Assembly: GCF_013464915.1 (NCBI RefSeq)
Contig: NZ_RAVT01000062.1
Coordinates: 1-32,915, forward strand
DNA: 32,915 nt
Origin: Stenotrophomonas maltophilia
Lineage (GTDB): Bacteria > Pseudomonadota > Gammaproteobacteria > Xanthomonadales > Xanthomonadaceae
Direction: 5' to 3'
In this document: positions 7,529-15,943 of the stretch, one piece after another
Numbering within the stretch: position 1 is the first letter of the stretch
Layout of the letters: the number at the start of each line of letters is the position of its first letter
Notes under the pieces: model-generated
The model's database searches: none
What the model was told of the DNA's origin: nothing
What the model saw: the letters and a program-made list of their open reading frames with translations, nothing else
Position numbers and translations under genes: made by a program

Positions 7529-10408
7529 TTAGAACCTGTAGCCCAGCCCCAGCATTACGCCATTCTGGATATGCCCGTCGCGGCGCTCGCCCACATAGTC
7601 GGCCATGATCGAGAGACGCTCGCTGGCCCGGCTGGTCACACCCAGGTTCCAGGCCAGCACCTGCTCGCCCACGCGCTGGCTGCTGGCGCCGAACACCAGA
7701 TCCGGTGCCGCGGCGAAGCCGGTGCTGTAGCGGGCCTGCGAATCGCCCAGCTCCTTCTGCCAGACCACCCGGGCGCGCGGCGTGATGCGCTCGCCGTTGT
7801 TGCCTTCGAAGGTCTTGAACAGCTGCAGGCCGGCACCCACGCGGATGCTCTCCAGACTGCCGCTGCGGCCAACCAGCGCGCCCGCGCCCTGCCCTTCGTT
7901 GAAGCGCGTGGCCGAAGTGCGCGCGTAGTCCACCACCGGCAGCAACGGCTGGATCACCAGTCCCTTGCCGGTGGTGAACGAGAACGCGTGTTCCACCCGT
8001 GCCGAGATTGCATCGTTGTTGTACTTGGCGCGCAGCGGCTGCTGCAGGCCATCGATACCGCTGACGCTGCGCCGGGTGTCGTGACGCAGGTCGGTATAGC
8101 GCACCGCCGCCGACAGATAGCCGCGCGAATAGGTCGCGTCCAGATAGCCGCCGACGTCCAGCGCGCGCACGTCACCGCTGAAGTCGGAGCCGTCGCGGCC
8201 CTTGGTCGACATGTCGGCCGCCGCCACGCTGACGCCGAGGGTGACGCGGTCATCGGCCACGCGGGTATCGGCCCCCACCACGATGCCACCGATGTTGTGG
8301 CTGAGGCCGGCCACGCCGCCCTCCGCATCGATGCGGCCATGGCTGGCGAAACCGCGCGCCCACAGGCCATGGCTGCGGCCAGAGCCACTGCCTTCACCGC
8401 CACCCGCGGCAGGCTCGACCAGATGCATGGCCAGCTGGTTGAACAGGCTGCCGTGGCGCATGCCCGGCTGCGCCGATACCGACTGCGCCGCCTGCGAGGC
8501 CAGGCCGTCGGCGTCACCGCCGCTGCGCAGCGCGGCCTGGTGCTGCTGCACCACGTTGCCGATGCTGCCCACCAATGCGGTGTCGGCCAGGCGCAGGCTC
8601 GCGTGCGCGTCACCGCGCAGGGCACCGGCCTGCTGTGCGATCACATCACGGTCGGCGAACTGCAGCGCGCCCAGCAGCGACTTCAGGCTGCTGTCCTGGC
8701 GGTTGGAAGCAGCGGCCAGCGCGCGGCCCAGACCATCGCCGGAGCTGCCGTTGGCAAACAGCCCCAGCTGGTCGAAGCCCGGGTTGGCGGTCAGCCACAG
8801 GCCATCGGCGGTCTGCTTCACGTTGAAGCTCAGCAGCGAGTTGTGGCGCGGGCGGAACACATCGCCAGCGCTGATGCTGGCGCTGTAGCCGGTATCGCCC
8901 AGGCGCACGACCTCTTCGAAGCCGCCCTGGTAGATCGGGCCCTGTACCAGGTCGCGCCGGAAGTCCTGGCCGTAGTACCCCTGCGCCACATTCAATTCAA
9001 GGAAGGCGCCCTTGGAAATCACCAGCGCGCCATCATTCACCTTGCCGCTGGACTGGTCGAAGAAGCTGCCCACGCGCACCCGCCCAGCGGCCGTGCCGCC
9101 GTTCTCGGTCACGTCGAACAACACTTTGCCGCCCGGCATGATGTTGACGTAGCCATGGGTGACCAGATCGCCACCGCGCGGCATCAACGTGCCATAGACG
9201 CGCAGGCGGTTGAAGCCGTCCTCGCGCCAGGAAGGGCGGGTGCCGCTGACCAATGCACTGAACTCCGTTGCAGTGCTGGCCACATCGCCATGGCCGACGA
9301 GCATGCCCGCCTCCATCACACGCACTTCGGGAGCTCGCAGGGCGCCGCCTTCCAGCGCGATGGTGCCGTTGTCGACCAGCATGAAGTCCGCGCCGGTGGT
9401 GGCGGAGGTCCGCCAGGTCGCGCCGTTGGCCACGCGGATCACGCCCATGGAGTTGTCCAGCGTGGACACGTCCAGCTCGGCCAGGCGCAGCCTGGACAAC
9501 AACAGAGCCTGGACGCCCGGATCACGGAGATAGTCCTGCACCGAATCGGGACCAATGCCCTGCGGTCCGGTGCCGGATTGGTTGTAGATGTATTGCGCCA
9601 GGGTCATGTAGGTCGACGACGGGTTGGTATTCCACCGCGCGAAATCATCGTCGACGAAGGTCTGCAGCTGGCGACCGGTGCGCAGATATCCCGGGTTGAT
9701 GTCGCCGCTCACGTTGGCCGTGACATTCAAGGTATCGCCCGGATCACGGTAGCCCTTCGCGGTGATGATCCTGTTGCTGTAGATGTCCTGCCCCGGGAAC
9801 GACTCCAGCTTGCTGCCGCTGCCGTCGGGATCGAAGGTGACCGAGGTACCCGTGGTGCGCGCCGGATCACGGAACACCAGCAGACCGTTGGGCTGCACGA
9901 CCTCGTACATGGCCTTGTGCAGCAGGCCGGCATCCATGCCACCGCCGTAGTTGCCGGTGTAGATCTGGGTCATGCGCGGCGACGGCGTGTAGATCACCTT
10001 GCCGCCGTTGCTGGCCGCGTGGATCTGCACCGAATCGACGATCGGCAGATCACCGGCCAGATAGCGCTCGACGCCACCGGACTGCATGATCGAGCAGGAC
10101 GAAATGCAGTGGCCGGACACGATGGTGTTCAGGCCGGCGGTGCGGATGATGCCCTGCAGCCACTCGCCAGCGATCAACGCGCCACCATTGGACGTGCGCA
10201 GCACCACTTCGCGGATTGGCCGGCCCTCGGCCTGCGCCTTGGCCAGCAGTGCCGGCAGCGCCATCACATCGGCGTAGGTGACGCCGCCACTCAGGAAGAT
10301 GCGCTCACCCTGCACGTGATAGCTCATTGCCATGACGTTATCAGCCGCCGTGATGGCGCCAACGGCGATCAGCCCGGCCAGGGCCAGGCTCAACTTCGAA
10401 TGCTTCAT
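7529..10408 (-). CDS. Autotransporter (type Va) with ClpP-like N-terminal passenger domain
   Basis: This 959-residue protein is predicted to be exported by Sec and inserted in the outer membrane. Residues 1-27 form a signal peptide (MKHSKLSLALAGLIAVGAIT, cleavage near NVMA). Residues about 35-185 look like a ClpP/COG3904-type fold. REVVLRTSNGG resembles the oxyanion strand. GHCISSCSIMQSGG places Ser103 where ClpP has its nucleophile. VQIHAASNGG gives His130 27 residues later and keeps the GG after the catalytic His. Residues about 190-640 are a Gly/Asn/Thr-rich passenger, probably partly beta-helical (VANGATW, ALRAPEVRVMEAGMLVGHG). A linker follows. Residues 680-959 are the autotransporter beta-barrel (HGLWARGFASHG), ending in the expected C-terminal Phe (LGLGYRF). 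The start at 10408 has GGAGAGAG upstream. Substrate and function are unknown. Confidence 0.9.
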   Translation of the reverse strand: MKHSKLSLALAGLIAVGAITAADNVMAMSYHVQGERIFLSGGVTYADVMALPALLAKAQAEGRPIREVVLRTSNGGALIAGEWLQGIIRTAGLNTIVSGHCISSCSIMQSGGVERYLAGDLPIVDSVQIHAASNGGKVIYTPSPRMTQIYTGNYGGGMDAGLLHKAMYEVVQPNGLLVFRDPARTTGTSVTFDPDGSGSKLESFPGQDIYSNRIITAKGYRDPGDTLNVTANVSGDINPGYLRTGRQLQTFVDDDFARWNTNPSSTYMTLAQYIYNQSGTGPQGIGPDSVQDYLRDPGVQALLLSRLRLAELDVSTLDNSMGVIRVANGATWRTSATTGADFMLVDNGTIALEGGALRAPEVRVMEAGMLVGHGDVASTATEFSALVSGTRPSWREDGFNRLRVYGTLMPRGGDLVTHGYVNIMPGGKVLFDVTENGGTAAGRVRVGSFFDQSSGKVNDGALVISKGAFLELNVAQGYYGQDFRRDLVQGPIYQGGFEEVVRLGDTGYSASISAGDVFRPRHNSLLSFNVKQTADGLWLTANPGFDQLGLFANGSSGDGLGRALAAASNRQDSSLKSLLGALQFADRDVIAQQAGALRGDAHASLRLADTALVGSIGNVVQQHQAALRSGGDADGLASQAAQSVSAQPGMRHGSLFNQLAMHLVEPAAGGGEGSGSGRSHGLWARGFASHGRIDAEGGVAGLSHNIGGIVVGADTRVADDRVTLGVSVAAADMSTKGRDGSDFSGDVRALDVGGYLDATYSRGYLSAAVRYTDLRHDTRRSVSGIDGLQQPLRAKYNNDAISARVEHAFSFTTGKGLVIQPLLPVVDYARTSATRFNEGQGAGALVGRSGSLESIRVGAGLQLFKTFEGNNGERITPRARVVWQKELGDSQARYSTGFAAAPDLVFGASSQRVGEQVLAWNLGVTSRASERLSIMADYVGERRDGHIQNGVMLGLGYRF

Positions 10409-10423
10409 ACGTTCTCTCTCTCC

Positions 10424-10440
10424 ACCCGCAACACGCGGGT
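10424..10440 (-). promoter_or_regulatory. Leader hairpin abutting the autotransporter ribosome-binding site
   Basis: On the minus strand, ACCCGC and GCGGGT pair around a 5-base loop, directly followed by the GGAGAGAG ribosome-binding site of the autotransporter. The hairpin could affect ribosome access or mRNA stability. No -35/-10 pair is obvious in the 112 bases between the divergent starts. Confidence 0.35.
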
Positions 10441-10520
10441 AGAGACTCAAACGGCAGAACGCCGGAACCTCCCCCAGCGCGGCCGGCCCGAAAAGATGAA
10501 CGCATTCACAATGGGAATGG

Positions 10521-11174
10521 GTGCACCACGCACTCTTCCCCATCCGGTCATCGTCGCGTAAAACTCGAAGACGCACCCGCCAACGTCAGCCGAGGCCAGC
10601 CCTGTCCGTCCCGTCCCCCCTGATCCACCACGCGCCGGAGCCATCCGCGCCTGCGGACGCCTTCATCGCGTTCGTGCGCGAGGAACGCGCGCCACTGTGC
10701 GCGTTCCTGCGCACACGGGGCGTCGGGCCGGAGGATGCGGAGGACATCGCGCAGGACTGCATGGAGCGGATGATCCGCTATCGTGCGCACGGCACCGACG
10801 AACTGCGCCTGCTGCTGTATCGTATCGCGCGCAATCGCCTGGCCGATCGCGGCCGATCGCCGCAGTCGCGACCGCACCTGTCACTGGCCGAGCATGAGGG
10901 TCACGACGAGCCCACCAGCCCGTCGCCGGACCCCTTGCGCCAGGCAGAGTCCGGGCAGATGTTGTCCCTGCTCCGGCAGGCCCTTTTCAAACTGCCCGAG
11001 CGCGCGCGCGAGGTGTACCTGCTCAACCGGATCACCGGCATGAGCTATACGCAGATCGCGCGGCACTGTGGAATTACAGCCAAGACCGTGGAAAAACATA
11101 TCGCCCGCGCCCTGCAGGGCCTGCGCCAGGAGTTGGGACCGGATCCACTGCACAACGACAGGGATACCGAATGA
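10521..11174 (+). CDS. ECF RNA polymerase sigma factor, FecI-like
   Basis: This 217-residue sigma-70 family protein has regions 2 and 4 only. Region 2 covers FVREERAPLCAFLRTRGVGP to EDAEDIAQDCMERMIRY, and TDELRLLLYRIARNRLADRG is core-binding or -10 recognition helix material. Region 4 is LFKLPERAREVYLLNRITG followed by the helix-turn-helix MSYTQIARHCGITAKTVEKH. The only usable start upstream of region 2 is GTG at 10521. It leaves a rather long N-terminal lead of about 45 residues rich in Arg, Pro and Ser, so the exact start is uncertain. The stop overlaps the FecR start by four bases (ATGA). With FecR and an STN-bearing receptor following, it is the transcription output of a cell-surface signalling system. 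Confidence 0.9.
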   Translation: MHHALFPIRSSSRKTRRRTRQRQPRPALSVPSPLIHHAPEPSAPADAFIAFVREERAPLCAFLRTRGVGPEDAEDIAQDCMERMIRYRAHGTDELRLLLYRIARNRLADRGRSPQSRPHLSLAEHEGHDEPTSPSPDPLRQAESGQMLSLLRQALFKLPERAREVYLLNRITGMSYTQIARHCGITAKTVEKHIARALQGLRQELGPDPLHNDRDTE

Positions 11175-12139
11175 GCAGCCAACGGCACATGGAAGACGCC
11201 TCGCTGTTCGAACGCGCCAGCACCTGGGTGGCACGGCTGGAAGCCCCGGACTGCACGGCCGCCGAACGCGAATCATTCGAAGACTGGCTGGCTGAAGACC
11301 CTGCCCATGTCAAAGCCTGGGTGCAGGCCGAAGACCTTTTCCAGCAAGGCCAGGGCCTGGCTGCAGACCCATGGCTGCGGACGGCTGCGGCGCGCGCGGC
11401 ACGGCCTGCCCGACGCCGTTGGTTGCCTGCCGCGGCCGCGGCCGCAGGTATCTGCCTGGCCATCGGCGTGGGCTGGATGGTCGCGGTGGATGGCAACCCT
11501 GCCCCGCAGCGCTTTGCCAATGACACGCATCAGGCACAGCGGCTGACCCTGCCCGATGGCAGCGTGGCCATGCTCGATGCCGGCACCACGCTGCACGCCC
11601 GCTTCGGCTGGCGCCACCGCCAGCTGGACCTCGAGCGCGGCCGCCTGCAGCTGGAGGTCGCACCATCGAACAAGGCGTTGCAGCTGCGCGCCGGCACCAG
11701 CACGATCCGCGATATCGGCACGACCTTCCAGGTCGAGCGCCTGCACGATGGCCTGGTCGAAGTCGCGCTGCTGGAAGGTGCGGTGGAAGTCAGCAACGGC
11801 GCCACCCAGCACACGCTGGCCCCTGGCCAGCAACTGCAGGTACTGCCCTCCGGGCGCATCCAGCCCGGTCCAGCGCTGTCCTCCACGGCAGCCGCCGAGG
11901 GCTGGCTGCATGGGCAGCTGGTCTTCGATGCCACCCCGCTGTCGATCGTGGTCGAACGCATGAACCGCTATGGCCATGCACCGCTGGTGATCGCCGACCC
12001 GGAGATCACCGATCTGGCGGTCAGTGGCACGTTCCGCGCAGGCGACGCACAGGAGTTGCTGTCCGCGCTGGAACTTGGCTGGTCCATTGCTGGCCAGACG
12101 CGCCCGGATGGCGCGCTGGAACTGCGCCGCACGTACTGA
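11171..12139 (+). CDS. FecR-family anti-sigma / signal transducer
   Basis: This 322-residue inner-membrane regulator has the full FecR layout. Residues about 12-60 are the DUF4880 anti-sigma segment (ERASTWVARLEAP, FEDWLAEDPAHVKAW). One membrane helix lies at about 85-106 (AAAAAGICLAIGVGWMVAV). The FecR domain covers about 120-215 (LTLPDGSVAMLDAGTTL, IRDIGTTFQVER, VALLEGAVEV). A C-terminal STN-like DUF4974 domain covers about 245-320 (GQLVFDATPLSIVVERMNRY, VSGTFRAGDAQELLSALE). The N-terminal part should bind the sigma factor encoded upstream, and the periplasmic C-terminal part should meet the STN domain of the receptor. Overlap with the sigma gene and the short gap to the receptor gene indicate one operon. 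Confidence 0.94.
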   Translation: MSSQRHMEDASLFERASTWVARLEAPDCTAAERESFEDWLAEDPAHVKAWVQAEDLFQQGQGLAADPWLRTAAARAARPARRRWLPAAAAAAGICLAIGVGWMVAVDGNPAPQRFANDTHQAQRLTLPDGSVAMLDAGTTLHARFGWRHRQLDLERGRLQLEVAPSNKALQLRAGTSTIRDIGTTFQVERLHDGLVEVALLEGAVEVSNGATQHTLAPGQQLQVLPSGRIQPGPALSSTAAAEGWLHGQLVFDATPLSIVVERMNRYGHAPLVIADPEITDLAVSGTFRAGDAQELLSALELGWSIAGQTRPDGALELRRTY

Positions 12140-12153
12140 GGAGGCCTGCGGTG

Positions 12154-14940
12154 ATGGCAGGACCAGGCGCGCTGCAGTGGGGGCTGCTCCGCCCCCTGCT
12201 GTGCCTGGCGCTGCTGGTCGCCGCGCCGCCTGCCGCCGTCGCAGGCGATTCGGCTGCCAGCCACGACTACCGCATCAACGCCGGCCCTTTGCCTTCGGCA
12301 CTGCAGCAATGGGCACGGCAAAGCGGCATCGCTCTGGTGTTCGATGCCCGGGAACTGGCGGGGCTCCATGCCAACGGCACCCATGGCCAGGCCGATCCAG
12401 CATCGGCCCTGAAACAGCTGGTCGCCGGCATGCCGGTGACCATCCTGCAAACACCGTCCGGAGGCTTCGTGGTCCGCCGCATCCGCGTCGCGCCCGCCGT
12501 CGCGCCGCCGGTTCCGGCAACCGTGGCGCCACGCCCGCGCACGCCGCCGCCATCGCCGCCCCAGGTAGACCTGGCGCCGATCCATGTCACCGGCAGCAGG
12601 TTGCCGCGCACCTCCGTGCAGACCACCCTGCCGGTGACCACGATCGATCGCGCGGACATCCTGCGCAGCGGCTACGGCAGCCTGTTCGACCTGCTGCGAC
12701 ACCTGCCCGGCATGAACGGGCTGCCAGCGATGAGCAGCGCACGCAGTGGCGATTCGCAGTACCTGCCTGTCGGTGCGGCCGCCACCACCAGCCTGGATGG
12801 CATGGGACCACGTGCCACCCTGTTCCTGGTCAATGGCCGGCGCCTGCCCCGCTACCCGATGGTGTCGCTGGAGCAGGGCGGGCTCACCGATCTGGGCGGC
12901 ATTCCACTCAGCTTTGTCGAACGCATCGAACTGGTGCGCGGTGGCGCCTCGGCCATCTACGGTGCCGATGCCATGTCCGGCGTGGTCAACATCATCCTGC
13001 GCGACCAGGCCGACGGTCCGGAAGCCACGCTGCAGACCGGCCTGAGCAGCCGTGGCGACGCTGGCCAGTACCGCGTGCAGGCCGCCACCGGAGGCCTGCG
13101 CGGGAACGGCGACCGCTGGTTCGCAGGCATCGACCTGCATCGCGTCGATCACCTGGCGGGGGACCAGCGTGACTGGCACGCAGAGACGTCGCAGTACCTG
13201 ATCGGCGCCTTCCGCGAGGGCGACTACTGGCCCGCTACCCGCTGCGACGGACCATTGAAGCGACGCAATGGCGCCTGCTGGTTCGACAGCTCGCGCCCTC
13301 GTTCGCTTCAACCCGCCTCTGATACCGCCTCGGCCTATCTGCGCTACCGGCACGAGCGTGGGCAGGGGCGTTACGTCTATGCCGAAGCCCGCGCCAGCCA
13401 CAACCGGCAGCGTTTCGATCTGGGCCCGACCGCCGTCGCCCTCGGCCTGTACGGCTACACCTTCAACAGCGTCCTGCGCGAAGCCGGCAATGTGCGTCCC
13501 CAGGTACGTGCCACCGATGCCGATCTCACCCTTGGCATCGGTCGGGACCAGGGCAGCCACAGCTGGGACGCCGGCATCAGCGCGCAGCGCAGCGACGTCA
13601 CCCTCTCCACGCAGGGCACCGTGCGCGCCGAACCCTTCATCGAGGCTGCGCAGTCCCTCAGGTTCCTGCCAGGCTTCAATGCATTGCCCGCCGATGAAGC
13701 CACGTCGCTGTTCCCGTCGATCCGCAACCGTGGCCTTACCGAGCAATGGCAGGGCTGGTGGGGCATACAGCGTGAACTGTTGCCGATGCGCGGCGGCAAG
13801 GCACAACTGGCCACTGGTATCGACCTGCGCCATGAACGCTGGACGTCGCACCCGGACACCCTGCTGAGCCAGGGCGATCTGGCACTGGGGCTGCCGCAGC
13901 AGCAGCGGCGCCTGTCGCGGCAGAGTGGCGGCGCGTATTCGGAACTGGGCCTGCCGTTCACATCGGAACTGCGCATGGACCTGGCCGCGCGCTGGGACTA
14001 CGACGGCGACTACACGGCATTCTCGCCCCGTGCCGGTCTGCGCTGGACGCCCACACCGCACTGGTCATTCCTGCTGGCCAGCGGCCGCGGCTATCGCGCG
14101 CCCAGCCTGTTCGAGCAGCGCCGTCCGCCGGGGCAGTTCGGCACCCTCACCCTGCCCGCCTCAAGCGCACTGCCGCCCTGCGCACAGCGCGGGCCCGACG
14201 GCCGCTGCGTGGTCACTGCGGATGTGGAGGAGAACACCACGCTCAAGGCCGAGAGCTCACGCAGCCATTCGCTGGCGGCGACCTGGTCACCCAGCGATGC
14301 GTTCTCGCTGTCGCTGACCCACAACATCGTCGAGCTGCGCAACGAGATCCTCGCGCTGCAGCCGGTCGATGCCGTGTGGAACCGCGACACCTGGCAGCTG
14401 GATGAGGATGGCAACCTGAGCAGCCTTCGGCTGTCGTTCGACAATATTGGCCGTACCACCTCCCGCAACTGGGTGCTGCGTGGCGAATACCGGATCGACA
14501 CCGGCAGCAACGGCCAGTGGTTGTTCTCGCTGGACGCGCTGAAGCAGCAGGAGCTGCGCCGCCGTCGCGACCACGAGCCGGCGATCGACCTGCGCGGACA
14601 TGTCACGCCCGAGATGGCGGCGGTCCTGAACGTGCAATGGCAGAACAGCAACTGGGACATCGCCCTGCGCGGCAACCAGGTCGGGCGCACGCGTGCATGG
14701 TTGCCAGGAGCCGAGTGCCCGCAGGATCAGGTCGACCGGAACCACTGCATGAATCCGCGGCAGCTGCGCTGGAACCTGCACCTGGCGCGCCGCCTGGGCC
14801 CGCGCGTCATCGCGGCGCTGGACGTGCACAACGTGCTTGATGCGCAACCGGTGAACTATCTGGTCGGCAACGGCGGGCAGATGCCCGGGCTGGACGATCC
14901 ACTGGGCCGCTACTACCTGCTTACCCTGCAGTTCCGCTGA
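12154..14940 (+). CDS. TonB-dependent outer-membrane receptor with N-terminal STN domain
   Basis: This 928-residue receptor has a signal peptide (LLRPLLCLALLVAAPPAAVA). An STN domain follows (YRINAGPLPSALQQWARQSG, ALKQLVAGMPV), then a Pro-rich linker. The plug includes LAPIHVTGSRLPRTSV, TLFLVNGRRLPR, VERIELVRGGASAIYGADAM and SGVVNIIL, and a 22-strand barrel ends in LTLQFR. The STN domain marks it as a signal-transducing receptor that talks to FecR. GTG at 12151 and ATG at 12154 are both within reach of AGGAGG (12139-12144); ATG is preferred. Three Cys pairs about 10 residues apart (364/375, 676/685, 855/865) lie in likely extracellular loops. The ligand cannot be told from the sequence; with a FecI/FecR pair an iron chelate is usual but not certain. 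Confidence 0.93.
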   Translation: MAGPGALQWGLLRPLLCLALLVAAPPAAVAGDSAASHDYRINAGPLPSALQQWARQSGIALVFDARELAGLHANGTHGQADPASALKQLVAGMPVTILQTPSGGFVVRRIRVAPAVAPPVPATVAPRPRTPPPSPPQVDLAPIHVTGSRLPRTSVQTTLPVTTIDRADILRSGYGSLFDLLRHLPGMNGLPAMSSARSGDSQYLPVGAAATTSLDGMGPRATLFLVNGRRLPRYPMVSLEQGGLTDLGGIPLSFVERIELVRGGASAIYGADAMSGVVNIILRDQADGPEATLQTGLSSRGDAGQYRVQAATGGLRGNGDRWFAGIDLHRVDHLAGDQRDWHAETSQYLIGAFREGDYWPATRCDGPLKRRNGACWFDSSRPRSLQPASDTASAYLRYRHERGQGRYVYAEARASHNRQRFDLGPTAVALGLYGYTFNSVLREAGNVRPQVRATDADLTLGIGRDQGSHSWDAGISAQRSDVTLSTQGTVRAEPFIEAAQSLRFLPGFNALPADEATSLFPSIRNRGLTEQWQGWWGIQRELLPMRGGKAQLATGIDLRHERWTSHPDTLLSQGDLALGLPQQQRRLSRQSGGAYSELGLPFTSELRMDLAARWDYDGDYTAFSPRAGLRWTPTPHWSFLLASGRGYRAPSLFEQRRPPGQFGTLTLPASSALPPCAQRGPDGRCVVTADVEENTTLKAESSRSHSLAATWSPSDAFSLSLTHNIVELRNEILALQPVDAVWNRDTWQLDEDGNLSSLRLSFDNIGRTTSRNWVLRGEYRIDTGSNGQWLFSLDALKQQELRRRRDHEPAIDLRGHVTPEMAAVLNVQWQNSNWDIALRGNQVGRTRAWLPGAECPQDQVDRNHCMNPRQLRWNLHLARRLGPRVIAALDVHNVLDAQPVNYLVGNGGQMPGLDDPLGRYYLLTLQFR

Positions 14941-14986
14941 GCGTAGTACGCTACGCGGCCTGTTCCACCGGCCTGCCATCTCCCCC

Positions 14987-15943
14987 ATGAAAGCCTATCT
15001 CTGGTTCTGGGGCGCGTTCCTGCTGTTCTTCGCGTTGCCCTTTCCCTGCATCCTTTATTTCGGCACCTCCTGGCCGGTGGCGCTGGCTGATCGAAGTGCG
15101 CCGTGGCTGGCGCTGTTGCTGCTCGCACTGTCGATGGCCCTGTGGCTGACGCTGCTGTTCGCCTTCCTGCACTACCTGTTGCTGGGGCCGCCACGCGCAC
15201 TGCACCGGGTGCAGTCGATCCTGGCCGACGGTGAACCGCGCAGTGCGCTGATCGAGCAGGCCGAACAGACCGGCGTGCAGGTACGTGGGTTCGCGCAATG
15301 GAAACTGCAGCTCTCCTTCAAGAACCTGTCAGGTACGCTGGTCCGCGAACAGCTGCTGGTGGTCGACAGCAAACCCCAGCTGCATCGCTTCCAGGTGGGC
15401 AGGCACATCGATGCACGCCTGAGCCGGATGCCGGGCGCGTTCCCGAACGTGGTACTGGACGGCGCCCAGCCCGAACTGGATGTCGCCAGCCTGTGGTGGC
15501 GCGGCATCGGTGCAGCACTCGGCATCGCCATCGTTGCCGCTGCCTATGTGTGGGCCTACCAGCTGCAGAGCGAGGGGATGGGCTGGACCTTCCTGACGTT
15601 CGGTCACCCGCTGCTGGTGTGCCCGCTGGTGCTGTGTGGCTACATGCTGGGGCTGCGCCTGCTTGGCCGCCTTTTGCAGGCCGATGCGCGCGGCGACGCG
15701 TTGAAGTACCGCGGCATCGGCGTGGAGGCCAGGGTTCTGAAGGTGCGCCAGACCGGCACCTATCTCAACGAGCAGCCGCAGGTGGAGTTCCAGCTGGAGT
15801 ACACCGACCGTGACGGCGACGTGCAGCGGGCCAGCGTGCGCCGCTTCATCCCGCTGATTGAACTGGCCAACATCCCGCGCGAGCATGTGACGCTGCTGTA
15901 CGACCCTGATGACCGCAGCAACGTGCGCCTGGAGGGCATGTGA
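14987..15943 (+). CDS. Membrane protein with DUF3592-like C-terminal domain
   Basis: This 318-residue protein appears to contain the same architecture twice: two membrane helices followed by a soluble beta-rich segment. Helices lie near residues 7-26, 38-66, 173-191 and 204-230. The last segment (GIGVEARVLKVRQTGTYLNE, PQVEFQLEYTDRDGD, REHVTLLYDPDDRSNVRLEG) matches the DUF3592 pattern G.A.VL.V..TG..N..P ending in V.YDP. The first soluble part is a diverged version (SILADGEPRSALIEQAEQTG, VGRHIDARL). It begins 46 bases after the receptor stop, so co-transcription with the surface-signalling genes is possible. Its stop overlaps the next gene. No ribosome-binding site is obvious, and the function is unknown. 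Confidence 0.8.
   Translation: MKAYLWFWGAFLLFFALPFPCILYFGTSWPVALADRSAPWLALLLLALSMALWLTLLFAFLHYLLLGPPRALHRVQSILADGEPRSALIEQAEQTGVQVRGFAQWKLQLSFKNLSGTLVREQLLVVDSKPQLHRFQVGRHIDARLSRMPGAFPNVVLDGAQPELDVASLWWRGIGAALGIAIVAAAYVWAYQLQSEGMGWTFLTFGHPLLVCPLVLCGYMLGLRLLGRLLQADARGDALKYRGIGVEARVLKVRQTGTYLNEQPQVEFQLEYTDRDGDVQRASVRRFIPLIELANIPREHVTLLYDPDDRSNVRLEGM

Noticed and set aside
7448..10561. Very long open frame on the plus strand opposite the autotransporter (over 1000 codons)
   Set aside because: It is antisense to a gene with clear signal peptide, domain and barrel structure. The product is low-complexity, rich in Ala, Arg, His and Gln, and recognisable as a GC-rich shadow frame.
11968..14061. 697-codon minus-strand frame opposite FecR and the TonB-dependent receptor
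   Set aside because: It is antisense to well-supported genes, with no ribosome-binding site and no recognisable domain.
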